Source: Sisyra terminalis
Lineage: Eukaryota; Arthropoda; Insecta; Neuroptera; Sisyridae
Length of the DNA stretch: 64,000 bases
Reading direction: 5' to 3'
Assembly: GCA_958496175.1 (NCBI GenBank)
Contig: OY292275.1
Coordinates: 6,386,001 to 6,450,000, forward strand
The notes beneath the pieces are model-generated. The model searched no databases, was not told the DNA's origin, and saw only the letters and a list, made by a program, of their open reading frames with translations. The position numbers were made by a program, and so were the translations under genes. Shown one piece after another: positions 1 through 14,802 of this stretch. Within the stretch, counting starts at the first letter, position 1. The number at the start of each line of letters is the position of its first letter.

Positions 1-1613
<1,613 letters not shown>

Positions 1614-4478
1614 AATTGCATATTTAAAACTCTTGCGACGCTGCAAATTAAATTGAAATCAATTAGCTGTGATTTAATGATAAGGCTTGGTGGTAACAAA
1701 CATTTTTCATAGTTCAATAATGTTAATTTATTCGAGAGAGTTTGGAAAATATTTCTTCATATAGAATCACGCACGTTTAATTTGCTTGTGCATACTTTTA
1801 CTTGTTATAAACGATAAGTGCTAATAAATCGAGTGAACTATCAGATAAAGTGACCTATTATTATTCTTTTAAAGAGAATCAACGATGTATGGCGACGCAT
1901 TACTACATCCATCTCACCCATAAATCACAATGAAATCATTTATGTGATTGAAACGTTTTCTTTGTCTTAAGCATTTAACATATTTAATAATTCAATTTAA
2001 CATTAACATTTTTTTTTTCTATCCCAATAATATTTAATTTCAATATACCTATCCACTTATGGTTACGACTGAATGATTCAATAAAGAAAAATAGATTATT
2101 TTTTTACCAAGTATTAAATAATTGTTGGAAAAAAATTCGAGGCCTTCAAGTTAATAGTCATATACTTTGAAATATGTATTAAATTCAATTCAAATACTAG
2201 AAATATGCACTAGAAAAAAATCAACTTCCTTTGGCTACAATAAACACAGAAATTGTTCAAATTTTGTGATTGGGTTTATTTAAATTGAAGAAATGAGAAA
2301 ATAAATGTTTAAATAGGCATATCATTTTTCGTGGGAGGCAATAAATCATTCTAGCATTTTATTAATTGAATTTTCTTATATATTTTACGTATTTGGAACA
2401 AGGTCTATCCAAAGTCAGGGAAATTATTGGTAAATGGGTATGTTTTAGAGATTTTTGTGATATAGATTCTTTATTTCATTCATTATACTTTCAAATAAGA
2501 GATTTGTTTAGAAAAATTTTGAGGTAAATAAAGCTAACTACGTAAAAGCAACAGTTGCAAAATCGTATCCATTAGGAATATATGTTCTACTTTATGTGAT
2601 TTCAGAATTTAAATTCTAAGGTTCAAGGCCAAAATGAAAATGGTTTTTGGTTCGTATTTTCATTATAAAGGTGCCCTTCGTGAACCAATATATTGGGCTA
2701 TGATGTATCACACATACTGGTGAATATTTTGATCCATATATGTGGATCAATAATTGATTTATTTTTTTACTTACTTACTTCGGTTTATTTATTAACCAAA
2801 GCAGTACTTACTCAATATCAACATTGTTATTTAAATTATTGCAAGTTTTTTATTCTTTGATTAACAAATTCATCGATAACTAACTATTGAGTAAATGAGT
2901 GGTGTAAGTCTGCAAGTTGCAGCCTACTCAGCCTAGTTTGTAATTCTTTGTACAAAAATAGTTATGAAATTATAGAGCAAATATCGCTGTGTACTGAAAT
3001 TGCTGTAAATAATAAATAAATAATAAAATCATTTGTATGTATTGATAAACCGGTACCACTAATAACGCCACTTATACCCTTTTCCCAAGGTATATGCTTC
3101 TGAATTATTACAAGGGCTTATATTTCTTTTTAACGAAGAAATCGTTCATATTCCTCTAATAATACAGTAAAAATATTATAAGAACCGCAGAAAAAATTGT
3201 TAAAAATCAGGCACCTGAAGAAGATGGAAATACTAATAATATCAACACATTTACAAATCTTTGCAAGAAAAAAAACAATTTCTTTAAAAAGTCTTTACAT
3301 AATTTTAGGAGAAACATGACAAAATTTACAAAAAAATTTGGTGAAAAAAAGTCCCTGAAAAATTTGAAATATTTAATGAAAAATAAATCATAATATTGCA
3401 TTGTTTTGGTTCAACTTCAACACTATCGCTAACACCTACAATGTAAATACCACCCACTGCTTTATTTAATTGCTTTTACATTTAATCCAATTTTTTTAAT
3501 CTAATAAATTATTAATTGGATTATCTCAGAGGTTGCAAACTTGTCTGATTACTTTTATGAATTAACAATTTAAAGATAGCTTTATGTTTACATTAAATTT
3601 AATTGTTTTTTTTACATTGGGTTTCTTCCCAAAGAATTATTTTCCAGAATTTTTTTCCCAGATGTTATTTTAATGTTTTTATTGTATTGATTTTTCTTAT
3701 GCTGATAATTTAAGTGCTTGAATCCAGCAAAAACAAATCATAAATGTTTTAATGTTAAAGTTAAGCAATTGTTGAAAATTTTCCAAAGTATTTTGCAAAG
3801 AAAATCCTTTTATTTACCTATAGGAAGTGGAGGTAATAAAATTTTGTTTACCTATGTTTCTTTCAATGACATAACCTATACATTTTTATAAGGCAAATGA
3901 AATCAAATAGAAATTGATTGAAATGATTAATTAATTACAGAAAACAAGGCGTAGAAGAAAGTTTCCATGAATTGTAGAGACTTTCGGAAAAATGATATGG
4001 GGGGAACGGTTGTTGCAATGAGGGGAAAATTCGTTAATGATTTTCCAGCGATTTTGGCGATAAAACTCACCTGATAAAAAACTGAATAAAAATTTGGTGG
4101 ATTAAATTAAAAAATAGAATAATAATAAAATTAATTAAAAACTGTGAAATATAGTTTTTTTATGCATTTTGTATAGCGCGAGAACTGAACTACGCACACA
4201 TATACACTCACAATTATTGCAAGGACTTTTTCACATCCCGCAGATCAGCTGACGAAATCCACCGAATCGTCATCCAACACAAAATTCCATATGTCAGATA
4301 CATTTCCGAAGATTACCGAACGTCAATAAAAAACAAAAGAGCAAAATTCATTAGGAACATCTGTTTCGAGACTTTCGAAGATATTTCAAATATTTACTTA
4401 AAAATAATGGTCTATTTCAGTTTTAATTGTTTGTATTGTTCGACAAAACCGTGAAAAAAAAAATATTTCACTATTAAA
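1614..4478. other. Divergent spacer between Ack (-) and ERMARD (+)
   Basis: About 2.9 kb of AT-rich sequence with no convincing coding exon. Positions 1614-1640 should be 5' UTR of the first Ack coding exon. A consensus 5' splice site on the minus strand (CAG|GTGAGT, near 4065-4076) could mark the end of an untranslated first Ack exon; that is inference. The promoters of both genes should lie near 4.1-4.4 kb, which is less AT-rich than the rest, but no TATA box or initiator stands out. Confidence 0.5.
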
Positions 4479-7205
4479 ATGCCGTCATTTTTATCGAGTA
4501 ACGTTGAAAAATTGTTGATTGAAATTGGCAAGACTTACTTTGATCAAACATCTGCCGTTTCGACGCAAACTTATATTCCTGCTCTCATTTCTGAGGATTT
4601 AAACTTGAATTGGACATTATTAGAAACTTATTTTGATTTTCCCGCATGTAAGAAATTAAATACAAAGAATAATTCTTAAGCTATTAGGCTCTCAGTTCAA
4701 GTCATATTCAATACACTCCAAATTTCAGCGCTTTCATTGAATATTTCAGAACAAAACTTTGAATGGTTTCATAAACAAATCGAGAAAACCTTTCCAATTT
4801 TTGCCGAAATTCATTTTCGATTATTAAAACAAGAAAACTTAGATAATTTTTTCGACTCCTGCTCGTGGACAGGACATCGTGAAGAAATTGAAAAATATTG
4901 GAATATTTTTACCAAAAGCTGCAACAATGTAGAAAGTTTAGAAACTCTTTTGTTTTTGACTTCTATATTTGAAAGAGCCTTAGGCAATGTTAGTCTTCCC
5001 AATCTTTTTAGTGAGACATTGCTATTTTTTTAAATTTTTTAGGTTTTTTTAATCAAAGACAAAAATGTGCCTTTCTTGCTTCGAGATCTATTGGCAACCG
5101 AAGCAATCAAATCAATTTTTGGCGAAATTCCGGTAAGTTAAATTGGATTTTGTTGTATTCAATCATTTTTAAACTACTAGTATAACAAAAGGTGTTCTGC
5201 GATTTGATATGCTAAGCCTCGGAGAAGTTAAAGAACGGGGGTGTCTGGGGAGTAAAGTTTTTCCCATAGAATATATTATTTAGTATTTAAATTTCTATAA
5301 ATTAAACTAGAAACTCTCACAAAATTGATATCAAAAATATTGAACAACGTATGTAACCAGCATTACACAAAAATTATATTGTCCATCCTTGGAGGTACCT
5401 AATTGTAAATATGATTTTTTTAATATTTTAGTTTCTATCGTTATCCATACTGTGCATTATTTTATCACAATTCTCTTATAATTTAAAAAGATAAAGTATT
5501 TTCGTAAAGGAAGTTAAAATTATGTTTTTTTTCAGGTTTTTTTCGCTCAATTATTACTGGGATCGCCTCGATCGTTGAATTTACGAAATCTGGCATGGCA
5601 TGGATTCCTTCGAAACGACGATATTTTTCCTTGCCTCATCTCCTCACTTTTGGCCCTTATAGCCGCTTTCGGAAAAATTCTATCAAACAAACAAATCACC
5701 AACATTCCTCAACGAAAACAAATCAAAAACATTATATCCTACTCACAAATAATTGAGTCCAATGTTACCTTTCCAATTTTAAACGATCGAATTGAAGAAA
5801 TAAAAGATTTTTGGGAGAAAGAACCTTATTTTGAGTTTAATCGAAATGTTTGGTTTTGGATTTTACAACTTTATCAGGAAAAAAAATATGGTCGATGCTT
5901 AATGATGTTGCTGCCTCAATTTGAGCATTTGATGCGACAAATTTATTGCAAAATCAATTCGGTGGAAAGTCGATTATTGACGGCAGAAACGGAGTCTCTT
6001 TATACAACTTTTGATGAAATATTCTCAAAGGACACTGAGAATAAAATTTTAACTAACTTTTCGCTTAGTTTAATAGATTTGTATAGTGATTTATTTAGTT
6101 ATCAATTAGGACCTCGAATACGTGACAAATTAAGTCATGGTGAAATCAATTTAATAGATATCAACGAACGTATTGTAACAATTTTGATTTATCTAATACT
6201 TGGATTCACTTCTCAATTAACCACATACAAAATCAATTCTAATTTATCAAATCATATAGATTTAATAAGAACAAAATATGTGACTTGTTTTCATCAAAAT
6301 GCAGTATTAAAAAGGTCCTTGCAACAATTTTCCCAGGAACTCAACTGTTGGGATCGGCATTTGCCTTCGGAGTGGAACAAAAATCAAAAGGATGAAGCCT
6401 TTATAGCAATTCATAACTTTTGCTCAACCATATTAAAAACATTGCAGACCAGCGATGTGCCAGAAATCATTGATCAATTACAAATTCCATCAGCGGATCT
6501 ACCACAAAATGAAACTATCTTATTATTGACAAGAATCTCTCAAATTTCTATTAAATGTAACAAATCTTTATTGGACGTATTTCAAGAAAAAGCCTCGTTA
6601 TATAATCAACGTCAATTACGATCACGACAGCGAAAGAGCTATGAAAAAATGATCGAACGAATACCACATTTATATCAATTTTTAATTAGTGTCCTGTATA
6701 TTTTAACTTTCTGCACCAGTGAGATATTTTCTCATTATTCCAACTCCATCGTAAATACAATTGTTAAGTAAGTCACAATTCTTATAGAAAAATAATTATG
6801 AAAGATTTTTTATTTTGTTTCTAAAGGTATGAAAACTATTGGTTTCCGATTATTTTTCACATGGCTAAGCTTATATTATAATTGTTCTTATGCGTAACTG
6901 GCAAATGGCGGTATTTGAGTGAATATATGGTTTGATGTACCAATAAAGGAATCAATCTTGTTTCGTATAAATAATCGGTTATTAAAGCACTTTAGAAACA
7001 AACTAAAACAATCCATTTGTAATCGTATATAAGTATTGCAATAATTGAACTTTGAATTTTTAGTTCCTTACATAAAATCCTGAAATATGTTGAAAACATT
7101 TTCGCCAATATTGATTTAAATAAAAATCGATGGGATTTTCTTGATTCATTGCTGCAAGAGCATGGGAAAAATTGTAAAATAATGACCAATTTATTGCTCA
7201 ATTAA
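4479..7205 (+). CDS. ERMARD: ERMARD-like ER membrane-associated protein (DUF4209)
   Basis: Orthologue of ERMARD (human C6orf70), an ER-membrane protein linked in name to RNA degradation and in humans to neuronal migration; its biochemistry is poorly known. Exons are 4479-4647, 4729-4988, 5043-5132, 5536-6767 and 7064-7205, giving 630 residues, close to human length. Recognised blocks: [20 protein letters not shown] (joined across intron 2), RNLAWHGF at residues 190-197 (the DUF4209 signature), [31 protein letters not shown] from about 365, and a basic [11 protein letters not shown] followed by a hydrophobic stretch near 551-566 that fits the C-terminal membrane anchor. The last exon ([10 protein letters not shown]...KNRWDFL) matches the human tail. 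All introns are GT-AG and in phase. It is convergent with BCL7 downstream. I recall this gene as absent from Drosophila, so its presence helps narrow the host. Confidence 0.93.
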
Positions 7206-7769
7206 ACTGTTTATTGAAGTATACAAAAAATAAATAATTTACAAATTAAAATCGCTTATTATTACATGCCTACAATTGCTTAATTTACATACGCGGATTT
7301 ATCCCATACGAATAAAATTGTCTTAACAACCATTATAAATTGCTGTAGACCTGGTGTATTTTACAATAATATTTGTCAAAAAAAAGAAAAAAATTTAAAT
7401 AAACTACAAAAAATTTCAATATTAACATAATGCATTAATGACTATCGCATTTAAAAAAAATGCTTGTATAAAAAATAACGATATAATTTTTTTCGATCAA
7501 GAACTAAACTTTTGGCTTAATTTACACTTTGATTTTACTGCATTCGAAGAGATATAAATTAAGCTAAATACATCGAAAATGGTTACTAACATAATATACA
7601 GTTAGATTGAAATAATTTGATTAAATTTTGTACTTGACGTGAACTGATAAATAGTTTTACATAATCGTTAGTTTTTTGTCGAAAAATACGTAATTTTCAA
7701 GACAAAAACTAAACTATTTATTATTCACGTTAAATTGTAAAGTTTAATATCCGTGTATAGTATAAAATT
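7206..7769. other. Convergent 3' spacer between ERMARD (+) and BCL7 (-)
   Basis: A 564-bp spacer that must hold both 3' UTRs. A possible ERMARD polyadenylation signal (AATAAA) lies about 25 bp after its stop. The only other structure seen is the long imperfect hairpin at 7637-7730, listed separately. Confidence 0.6.
7637..7730. repeat. Imperfect 94-bp foldback hairpin in convergent 3' region
   Basis: The left half (ACGTGAA, ATAAATAGTTT, TTAGTTTTTTGTC) is matched in reverse complement by the right half (GACAAAAACTAA, ACTATTTAT, TTCACGT), leaving a loop of roughly 18 bases. It lies 40 bp past the BCL7 stop, so it would be transcribed in the BCL7 3' UTR and perhaps in ERMARD read-through. No terminal motif of a known MITE family was recognised. 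Confidence 0.6.
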
Positions 7770-8411
7770 TCAATCAGCCTTTAAGCGTTTGGCTCCAGGT
7801 TCGCTACCCTGAGAATTGGAGTCTTCCGAGAAAGCCATATGTGCCGAAAAGTCGGTCGGTCCTTGTGAATCGCTGACCATTGAAAAACCTAGAAAAAGTT
7901 TAAAAAAAAACATGTTAAGCCTTTTTATGTATCGTAATAAAATTTGTAAATAAATAGTGAATATGATTAGTAGTGCGGATTACAGGAATAGGGATGACCA
8001 GACACTTGAAGTCTACAAGTAGACGAGAAAATATGATTACACAGATTATAGTGACGTAAGCTTTTGACTAGTTACTTACAAGTATTTGAGTCTTCCGCTA
8101 AACCGAAATTCGAGTTTGATGTATCGATCACACTGGACTTCCGACTACTGCCATTTTCTTTAATAATATCCTTCTTTTTCTTTTGCTCACTAGTCGAAAT
8201 AGGAACCCATTTGTATATTTTCATTGTCGTTTCCCCAATTGTCACCCATTTTTTCTCCCTAAAAACTCACACCTGTTAATATTCAATTGGTTCGTACAAG
8301 CATTTGCACGATTTGCACTTACCATCGTCGAACCTTATCAACTACTTGCATCACCCGTTTAATATCATCTTTCGCACGACTTCGAGTCTCGGCACGAATT
8401 GACCGTGACAT
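7770..8411 (-). CDS. BCL7: BCL7-family SWI/SNF (BAF) complex subunit
   Basis: Member of the BCL7A/B/C family, small nuclear subunits of SWI/SNF (BAF) chromatin remodellers that contact the nucleosome acidic patch. Exons on the minus strand are 8411-8323, 8258-8080 and 7888-7770, encoding 128 residues; human paralogues are about 200, so the variable middle is short. The first 51 residues are the conserved BCL7 domain: [33 protein letters not shown], then [11 protein letters not shown]. The rest is acidic and serine-rich ([12 protein letters not shown]) and ends in a basic KRLKAD. Exon 1 splits the W30 codon (TG|G) and all joins keep frame. The family-typical MSRS start directly gives the initiation codon. 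Confidence 0.95.
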
Positions 8412-10441
8412 GATGAGCTTTTAAATTTCACTATTTCTTCTTAAAAATAAACACTAAATATCACATAATTATTCGTAAATCCTTGAGGGTTAGAAAAAAG
8501 CCGAATAATGGCTGCTTGTCTGCTGCAAATGTCAAAAGGACGCCTTCTCACTTGAACCACGCTCCACTTGAGTAGGCTTCAAAATTTTTTTGTCTTTATC
8601 TGTCATTAGGATTGATAATTGTCTATCTTTTTATTTCGAATTGTACGGTTCTAATATTTACTCAAATTAAACTACTGGACGTATTTGAGGCATGCGCTTT
8701 ACATAAAAAGGCGTTGAGGTAAATTTAAAACTTGGAAAATGTCTTCATTCGAATTTAATTAATATTAATATTATTTAAATATGTTTTATCAAAAATTTAT
8801 CTAAAGTTTTAAAGTATTTGAGTTAAGTGACATCATTTTAGGAAACATTAATAAGTATTAAGTGTACGACCAAATTTGATCACCAAAGAAAGAAATCGAG
8901 GAAATCTTAAACACGTACTAACAAACTAACGATTAACGTTATTAAACAATGGCATATTTTGAAAGAATTATTTTTTATTGGTGTATTATCTAATGGTAGG
9001 TAAATTAGCCTAATTATATATGTTTTCCTACTAAGAGTGACCAAGAATTTCAAAATTTTAAAATGCCTTAAATTTTTAAAGCATACATTTGCCATCTAGC
9101 TATATGTAAGCAATTATTAGACTTTCTTTGACTGGTCTAGAGTATTGTGTCACTGCTGATCATGGATTTGATCTGGATGGCTAGGATTTTAGTCAAAGGG
9201 AAAGGAAGTTGGCAAAAAATTCCAAAAGATTATATACACTTTAATAAAAGTTAAATAACAATGGGTCTACGGGTCAGGGGAATCTAAAAGGCCAGTTTAA
9301 TATGGTCAGGATCGTTAGGATAATCAGGAAAATTTTTAATTTCTTCATTATTTTATTGGTACTTAGAAGGAAAAGATGTAGATTGTATCGTGAATAAGCG
9401 GATTACATAAAGAACCAATACTTGGAATAATAAGTTAAATAAAGTAAGACGAAAAATTGCAACATTAATTTTATTTCACAATTGCAGACGTTTTTCTAAA
9501 AAAGAAATCTTTTAAAAATTAACTAAAGTTTTCAGTCGAAAAGCTTTTCGTGAACAAGTTTAGAGAAAAAAGTGAATTTTTGTCTTGGAAGTTGGGGAAT
9601 TTGAGTTAATGAAAAAATTGGACTCCCTAAAAAAATGATTATTTTTATCAATCATACCTAATTTCTTCAATTTTTATTTTTAGTGTGCAGCTGTTCTATT
9701 CTCTTTTGTCCATACTCGACTACATCGACTACATTCATCCTTTCAAGAAAATGTGGAAGATTTTATTTTATTTATCGTTGGATTAAACATTGCAATAATT
9801 AACATAAATTATTTTTGATGGTACAATTCTTTAACGTAAACTTCACCAAACAGACCAAACATGGTTTGCTTTATACTACGTATTTGTAGATTACAAATTA
9901 AAATGTAACAGTTAGAAATGATTTGCTATAAACGTTGTAAACCCTATAAACGCTATAAACTATAATTAATTTCGAATAATATTGGGGTACAATTAGTAGT
10001 TTTATTCAAGTTTCCCAAGTTTATATCTGGTAACGTACTCAATCTATCATTCTCATTGTGTTATTAATAATAAAATTAAATTGAGGAAAACATTTTCTTG
10101 ACTTCTTGTCATTATATTTTAAAATTTTACTTGTAATTATAAAGAAAAAAAGTTTTCCTCAGAGCAACTCAGAGATTAAGTTTCTAAAATTTGCTAACAG
10201 ATGGCTGTTAGTGTTCCCATTCATTGTTTATTTTTTTTACATTTTAATGTCAATTGTAATTGGTATTGGTAACCTATGCTAGTCGTGTAACACTTGTAGT
10301 CCCCTTTTCAATGTTTTGGTGCTAATTCCATTTTCCCATTAACATATTGTTTAAATTAATGACGTTTAAAATGTTTACAGTAAAATAAACTCAACAAAAA
10401 CAAAATAATTCCGACGTTTTAGTCAACAATTTGTTATTAAA
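8412..10441. other. Divergent spacer between BCL7 (-) and TRIM37 (+)
   Basis: About 2 kb, strongly AT-rich. It should contain both promoters. 8510-8580, just upstream of BCL7, is less AT-rich. I found no coding exon, terminal inverted repeat or tRNA-like box. The runs of CTATAAAC-type words near 9925-9965 look like low-complexity sequence. Confidence 0.5.
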
Positions 10442-13400
10442 ATGGCATCGAGAGATAAAGGAGGAAATAGAAATGATGACTACAGTGTCGAGGTGAGTAA
10501 CCTTTTGCTTTGATTTATCTTGATTTGTTAAATCAATGCCTTTCGTACATAATGCCCTGTTATATCATTGTGTTGTTTACCCAAAATATTCCTAAATATC
10601 TATGTGCATCCTTTTCTGGGCCATTTGGTGAAAAACAATCCCATACTAATGTGTAGCGTTGCTAACAAAAGTTCTGTCAGGAATGTTCAAAATTTCTTCA
10701 AGTTTTTTAGAAATTTCGAGTGTTTGGAAAAGGAGCCAAGGATATCATGGATGATGTTGTAGATGTGGCTTATATTTGGGGATTTGAATTAATTGTTTTT
10801 CTTTTTGGTTGCAGACGTTGGCTGAAGTGTTTCGATGCTTTATTTGTATGGAAAAACTTCGCGATGCCCACTTGTGTCCACATTGTTCGAAACTTTGCTG
10901 CTATGTTTGTATTCGAAGATGGCTCACCGAACAACGGTCGCAATGTCCCCATTGTCGAGCACAACTACATTTACACGAACTTGTTAATTGTCGATGGGTT
11001 GAAGAAGTTACACAACAATTGGACACATTGCAAGCCAGCTCACTGAGTTCTACACGTACAGACGATTCAGATAGAGATAGGTATTGCATTTTAAGTTTAA
11101 AAATAAAAAATTGCATAATCTTCTCATGTATACCTTATGGAAAGAGCATCTTTATGTTTTATGTTTCAAATAAAATTTGTAAGCACTTGTCTTATATTTT
11201 AAACCTGTACATCTCTTCATTTGCATAAACTTTTAAATACACTATCAATTGATAAGTATACATGAATACTAACAAATTGTGCAATACTATAGTTGAAATT
11301 GTGACAAATTTTTAACAGAAATAATATACTTTAAATAGATGTTCCTGTCACCATGAAAAACTATCAGTCTATTGTTGGACGTGTAGATGTTGTATATGCC
11401 ACCAGTGTGCTCTTTGGGGTGGAACACACTCCGGACACACATTCAAACCTCTGGAGGAAGTCTACGAACAACACATTACTCAAATCAAAGACGAGGTTGC
11501 ACAACTACGTAGACGTCTAATGGAATTAATCAGTATCGTCCAAGAAGTCGTAAGTTACTTAAAATGCGAACTTATAAATACAGGCGTTATAAAACATATA
11601 ATAATATCCTATTAGGAAAGGAATGTAGAATCCGTTCGTTCTGCAAAAGATGAACGAGTACGTGAAATTCGCAATGCTGTGGAGCTAATGATCGCCCGAC
11701 TGGACTCACAGTTAAAAGCCAAATTGTTAACTTTGATGGGTCAACGAAATTCTTTAACACAGGAAACCGAACAGTTGGAACAACTATTACAAGAAATCGA
11801 ACAACAGTTGCACACATGCACACGATCGGAATTGATTTCGCGAAGTGGAGAATTGTCCCGGATGATTCATGCCATTAGAAAGAAACCAATGGCTAGTTTT
11901 GTTACAGCTCCAGTTCCGGCCGATTTTCATAGGTTTTTTTAAGAAATACTTTGATAAATGGTTTTATTTTACCTTTTTGCTTTCTTTAGTGAAATTGTTC
12001 CTGGATATGAAAGTAGTATGTTTGTGATGCAGCAATTTAGTGCTTTGCAAGCAAAAGCCGATCCAGTTTATTCCCCACCGTTACACGTGAATGGTTTGTG
12101 CTGGAGGTTGAAAGTATATCCAGACGGAAATGGAGTAGTTCGGGGAAACTATTTGTCTGTGTTTTTAGAATTGAGTGCTGGAATGATGGAAACTTCTAAG
12201 TATGTTGATACTTTTTGTTTACAATAAAATTCCATCATGGCTATAAAACTTATGATCAAATTTTGGATTATCAAATAAAGTAATTATATTTATATTCAAC
12301 CTTTTTTAGATATGAATATCGCGTGGAAATGATTCACCAAAACTCAAGAGACGCCTCTAAAAATATTGTCCGAGAATTTGCTTCAGATTTTGAAGTCGGT
12401 GAATGTTGGGGCTATAATAGATTTTTCCGATTAGATCTTTTGGCAACGGAAGGTTATTTAAATACGCAACATGACACTCTTCTTTTAAGGTGAAATTACT
12501 GTCTTTAATATTCGAGTGATGCTTAACATTCATTTTAATGTCATAGATTTCAAGTGCGACCACCGACTTTCTATCAAAGATGTCGAGATCAGCAGTGGTA
12601 TATAAATCAACTGCAATCGATTCAATCGCAATACTTAAATCAAATCAATGAATTGAAAGATGTAAGAAAGTAATCACTGATCAATGAATTTATTTAATAA
12701 TAAATCAATTGTAGCGATTGGCGGTGGAAATGTCACGAAATACTGTAAGTGCAACTTTAGGCACAAGTAACTTAGATGCTGTTGTAAATCATATAAGTCC
12801 CTCAGTAAGTGATAGTTCTCAACACAGTCGAACTTTGAATGCAATTTTGACAACCAATAGGTATATATTTTTGTTTCTTTTCCAAAATTCAAATTTATCT
12901 TTTTCTTTTTGAAATTTTTCAGATCTGTAGGTCCGTCAACGCCATGTAGCAATCACTCGGTAGTGGCCAACGAAAATACAAATACTATAAACGTCCGTAG
13001 TGCAGACTCAAACTCGACTGTATCATCCAGGTCGACCGTACAAAGTAAATCATTATCATCGAGAAAACCAGTGTCAAATGTTACAGTTTTGGCTTCTAAC
13101 TCTCAAACTCAAAATCAGGTCGAAGGTGATACAGCTCGAAGTAATATACCGACATCTCTCTCTAGTCCAGATCTCTTAATGACATTAGCTCTCAATATGG
13201 GCGTTAGTAGCAGTGATAGTGGAGTAAATTTCTTAACTAATAGATCAAAGTTGAAATATTTCAATTTAAATGTATATTACTTTTTATTAGGATTTAAGTG
13301 AACACGAAGGCTCTCTAGATGATTGTGATATACCAGAAAACAATTTAGGTATTCTAGATGAAAACTCGAATGATGAAAATGATGTGGATGATGAAACTAT

Positions 13401-14572
13401 GTCAGGTAATTTTTGAAAATAAACCGGTTGACTTTGAGTTATCATAAATTTCTAGTCTAAATTACGAGTAGCAAAAATTGAATATCAATAATCTATTTTA
13501 CCATTCAGGAGAAAATGATGTGGAGTACGCGGAATTTTCAATGGCTCAAAGGTTATTACTAAATAATGGGACTAATGACACTCCGGAACCGAGCAGCGAT
13601 CATGAAAGACCGACTAATATGCAAAATCCGGAGCGAGCCAGGTCGAGACCCAGCACGGGCGTAGATAGTTTTGACGATGAAATTATGTTACTTCATTTAT
13701 TTGAAATGCACGACCGAAACAATAGTACAACAAATTTGTCCGATTCAAGTACCTCATGGATGAGTGCTTCGCCTCATCCACCGCCATCAAGTATTTGGCT
13801 ATTTTCATTTAAATTTCTGATTTTCAAACATGTTTTTTGATAGATTCCAGTTCGCGTACCAGTACACATAATAATTCGTGGGGTTTGGCATCTTTAATGG
13901 ATAATTTCCATATTGATGTGTTGAATCCATCTAGTTCAAATCCAACAAGTTCCAGTAAAAAAACCAAGGAGAAACAAGCGGCTAGTAATAATTTAAAAAA
14001 ACGCAACTCCCCACCGTCATGTATGCCAGGTCTACCTCTTAGTGTTCGACGACATTTCACCGTTTCTTCCCCTGGAAATGATGATTTGTTTCAACCGAGT
14101 TCATCAGAGCCAGTGATAAATTTTAATCACGAAAGTCCAAAACAAGTCAGTAACTCTAAATTTTTTTAGACTTTGATTTATTTTACTTTTTGTTTAGGAC
14201 GATTTTACTAGATTTCAAAATATGATTGATTCGCTAGTGTTTAGTCCAGAAGTCGGTGAACATAACAGTAATTTATTGAATAATTTATCGAAAAAGCGAA
14301 GAGATCGATCCCCGTCACCGCCTCGAACTGCTCCAATGCCACAACCACAAACTGATGGCGGAACCGTCTTTAGTTGGACGCCAGCTTTATTAGGAAGAAA
14401 TAACGTTAACAGTAAAACGAACAATGATGTGCCAAATCAAACTAATCAACCTGAAAAAGAAATGAAAAAGAATGAAGATAGGTAGGATGTATAGGATGAA
14501 CATACTTTTAATTAGAATATTAATTTTTTTCTTTCTAGTTCCAATAACAAACCGGGACCGTCTTCTTCATAG
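10442..14572 (+). CDS. TRIM37: TRIM37 E3 ubiquitin-protein ligase (RING, B-box, coiled coil, MATH)
   Basis: Orthologue of TRIM37, a ubiquitin ligase acting in centriole/centrosome control, peroxisome import and histone H2A ubiquitination. Fourteen exons: 10442-10492, 10815-11080, 11339-11549, 11616-11932, 11990-12199, 12310-12489, 12547-12661, 12715-12860, 12923-13223, 13291-13405, 13509-13790, 13844-14145, 14198-14481, 14539-14572; 937 residues, near human length (964). The RING spans C25-C64 ([10 protein letters not shown]...CPHC). A B-box follows ([15 protein letters not shown]), then a long coiled coil ([20 protein letters not shown]) and a MATH domain at about 285-420 ([33 protein letters not shown]). 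The C-terminal third is low-complexity, with a conserved acidic patch [13 protein letters not shown] split by intron 10. Every join keeps frame. The donor after exon 4 (AG|GTTTTT) is weak but is the only one fitting the conserved ADFHSEIVPGY join. Confidence 0.96.
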
Positions 14573-14796
14573 GTTCATAATATTTATTTTTAAATTTTTA
14601 TTTTTTTTTTCTGTTTATACAAAAAAAATCGTCCTTTTTTAATGTTTTATGATTTTTAAATTTTTAAAAACTTAAATTTTTCTCAGTGGAATGTGATAAT
14701 TTTATTATATTAAATTTTGGTGGTGGTACTTAAAGGGAGTATTTATCAATCTTAAGTTTAAAAATATTGTATTTCCTTTTGTAACTCTTTTTTTTT

Positions 14797-14802
14797 AATA
14801 AA
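14797..14802 (+). terminator. TRIM37 polyadenylation signal
   Basis: AATAAA hexamer 225 bp after the TRIM37 stop codon, within a T-rich then A-rich run. It is the first canonical signal after the stop. Confidence 0.55.

Noticed and set aside
3207..3401. 64-codon minus-strand frame rich in F and K
   Set aside because: Composition reflects A/T runs, with no start context or similarity.
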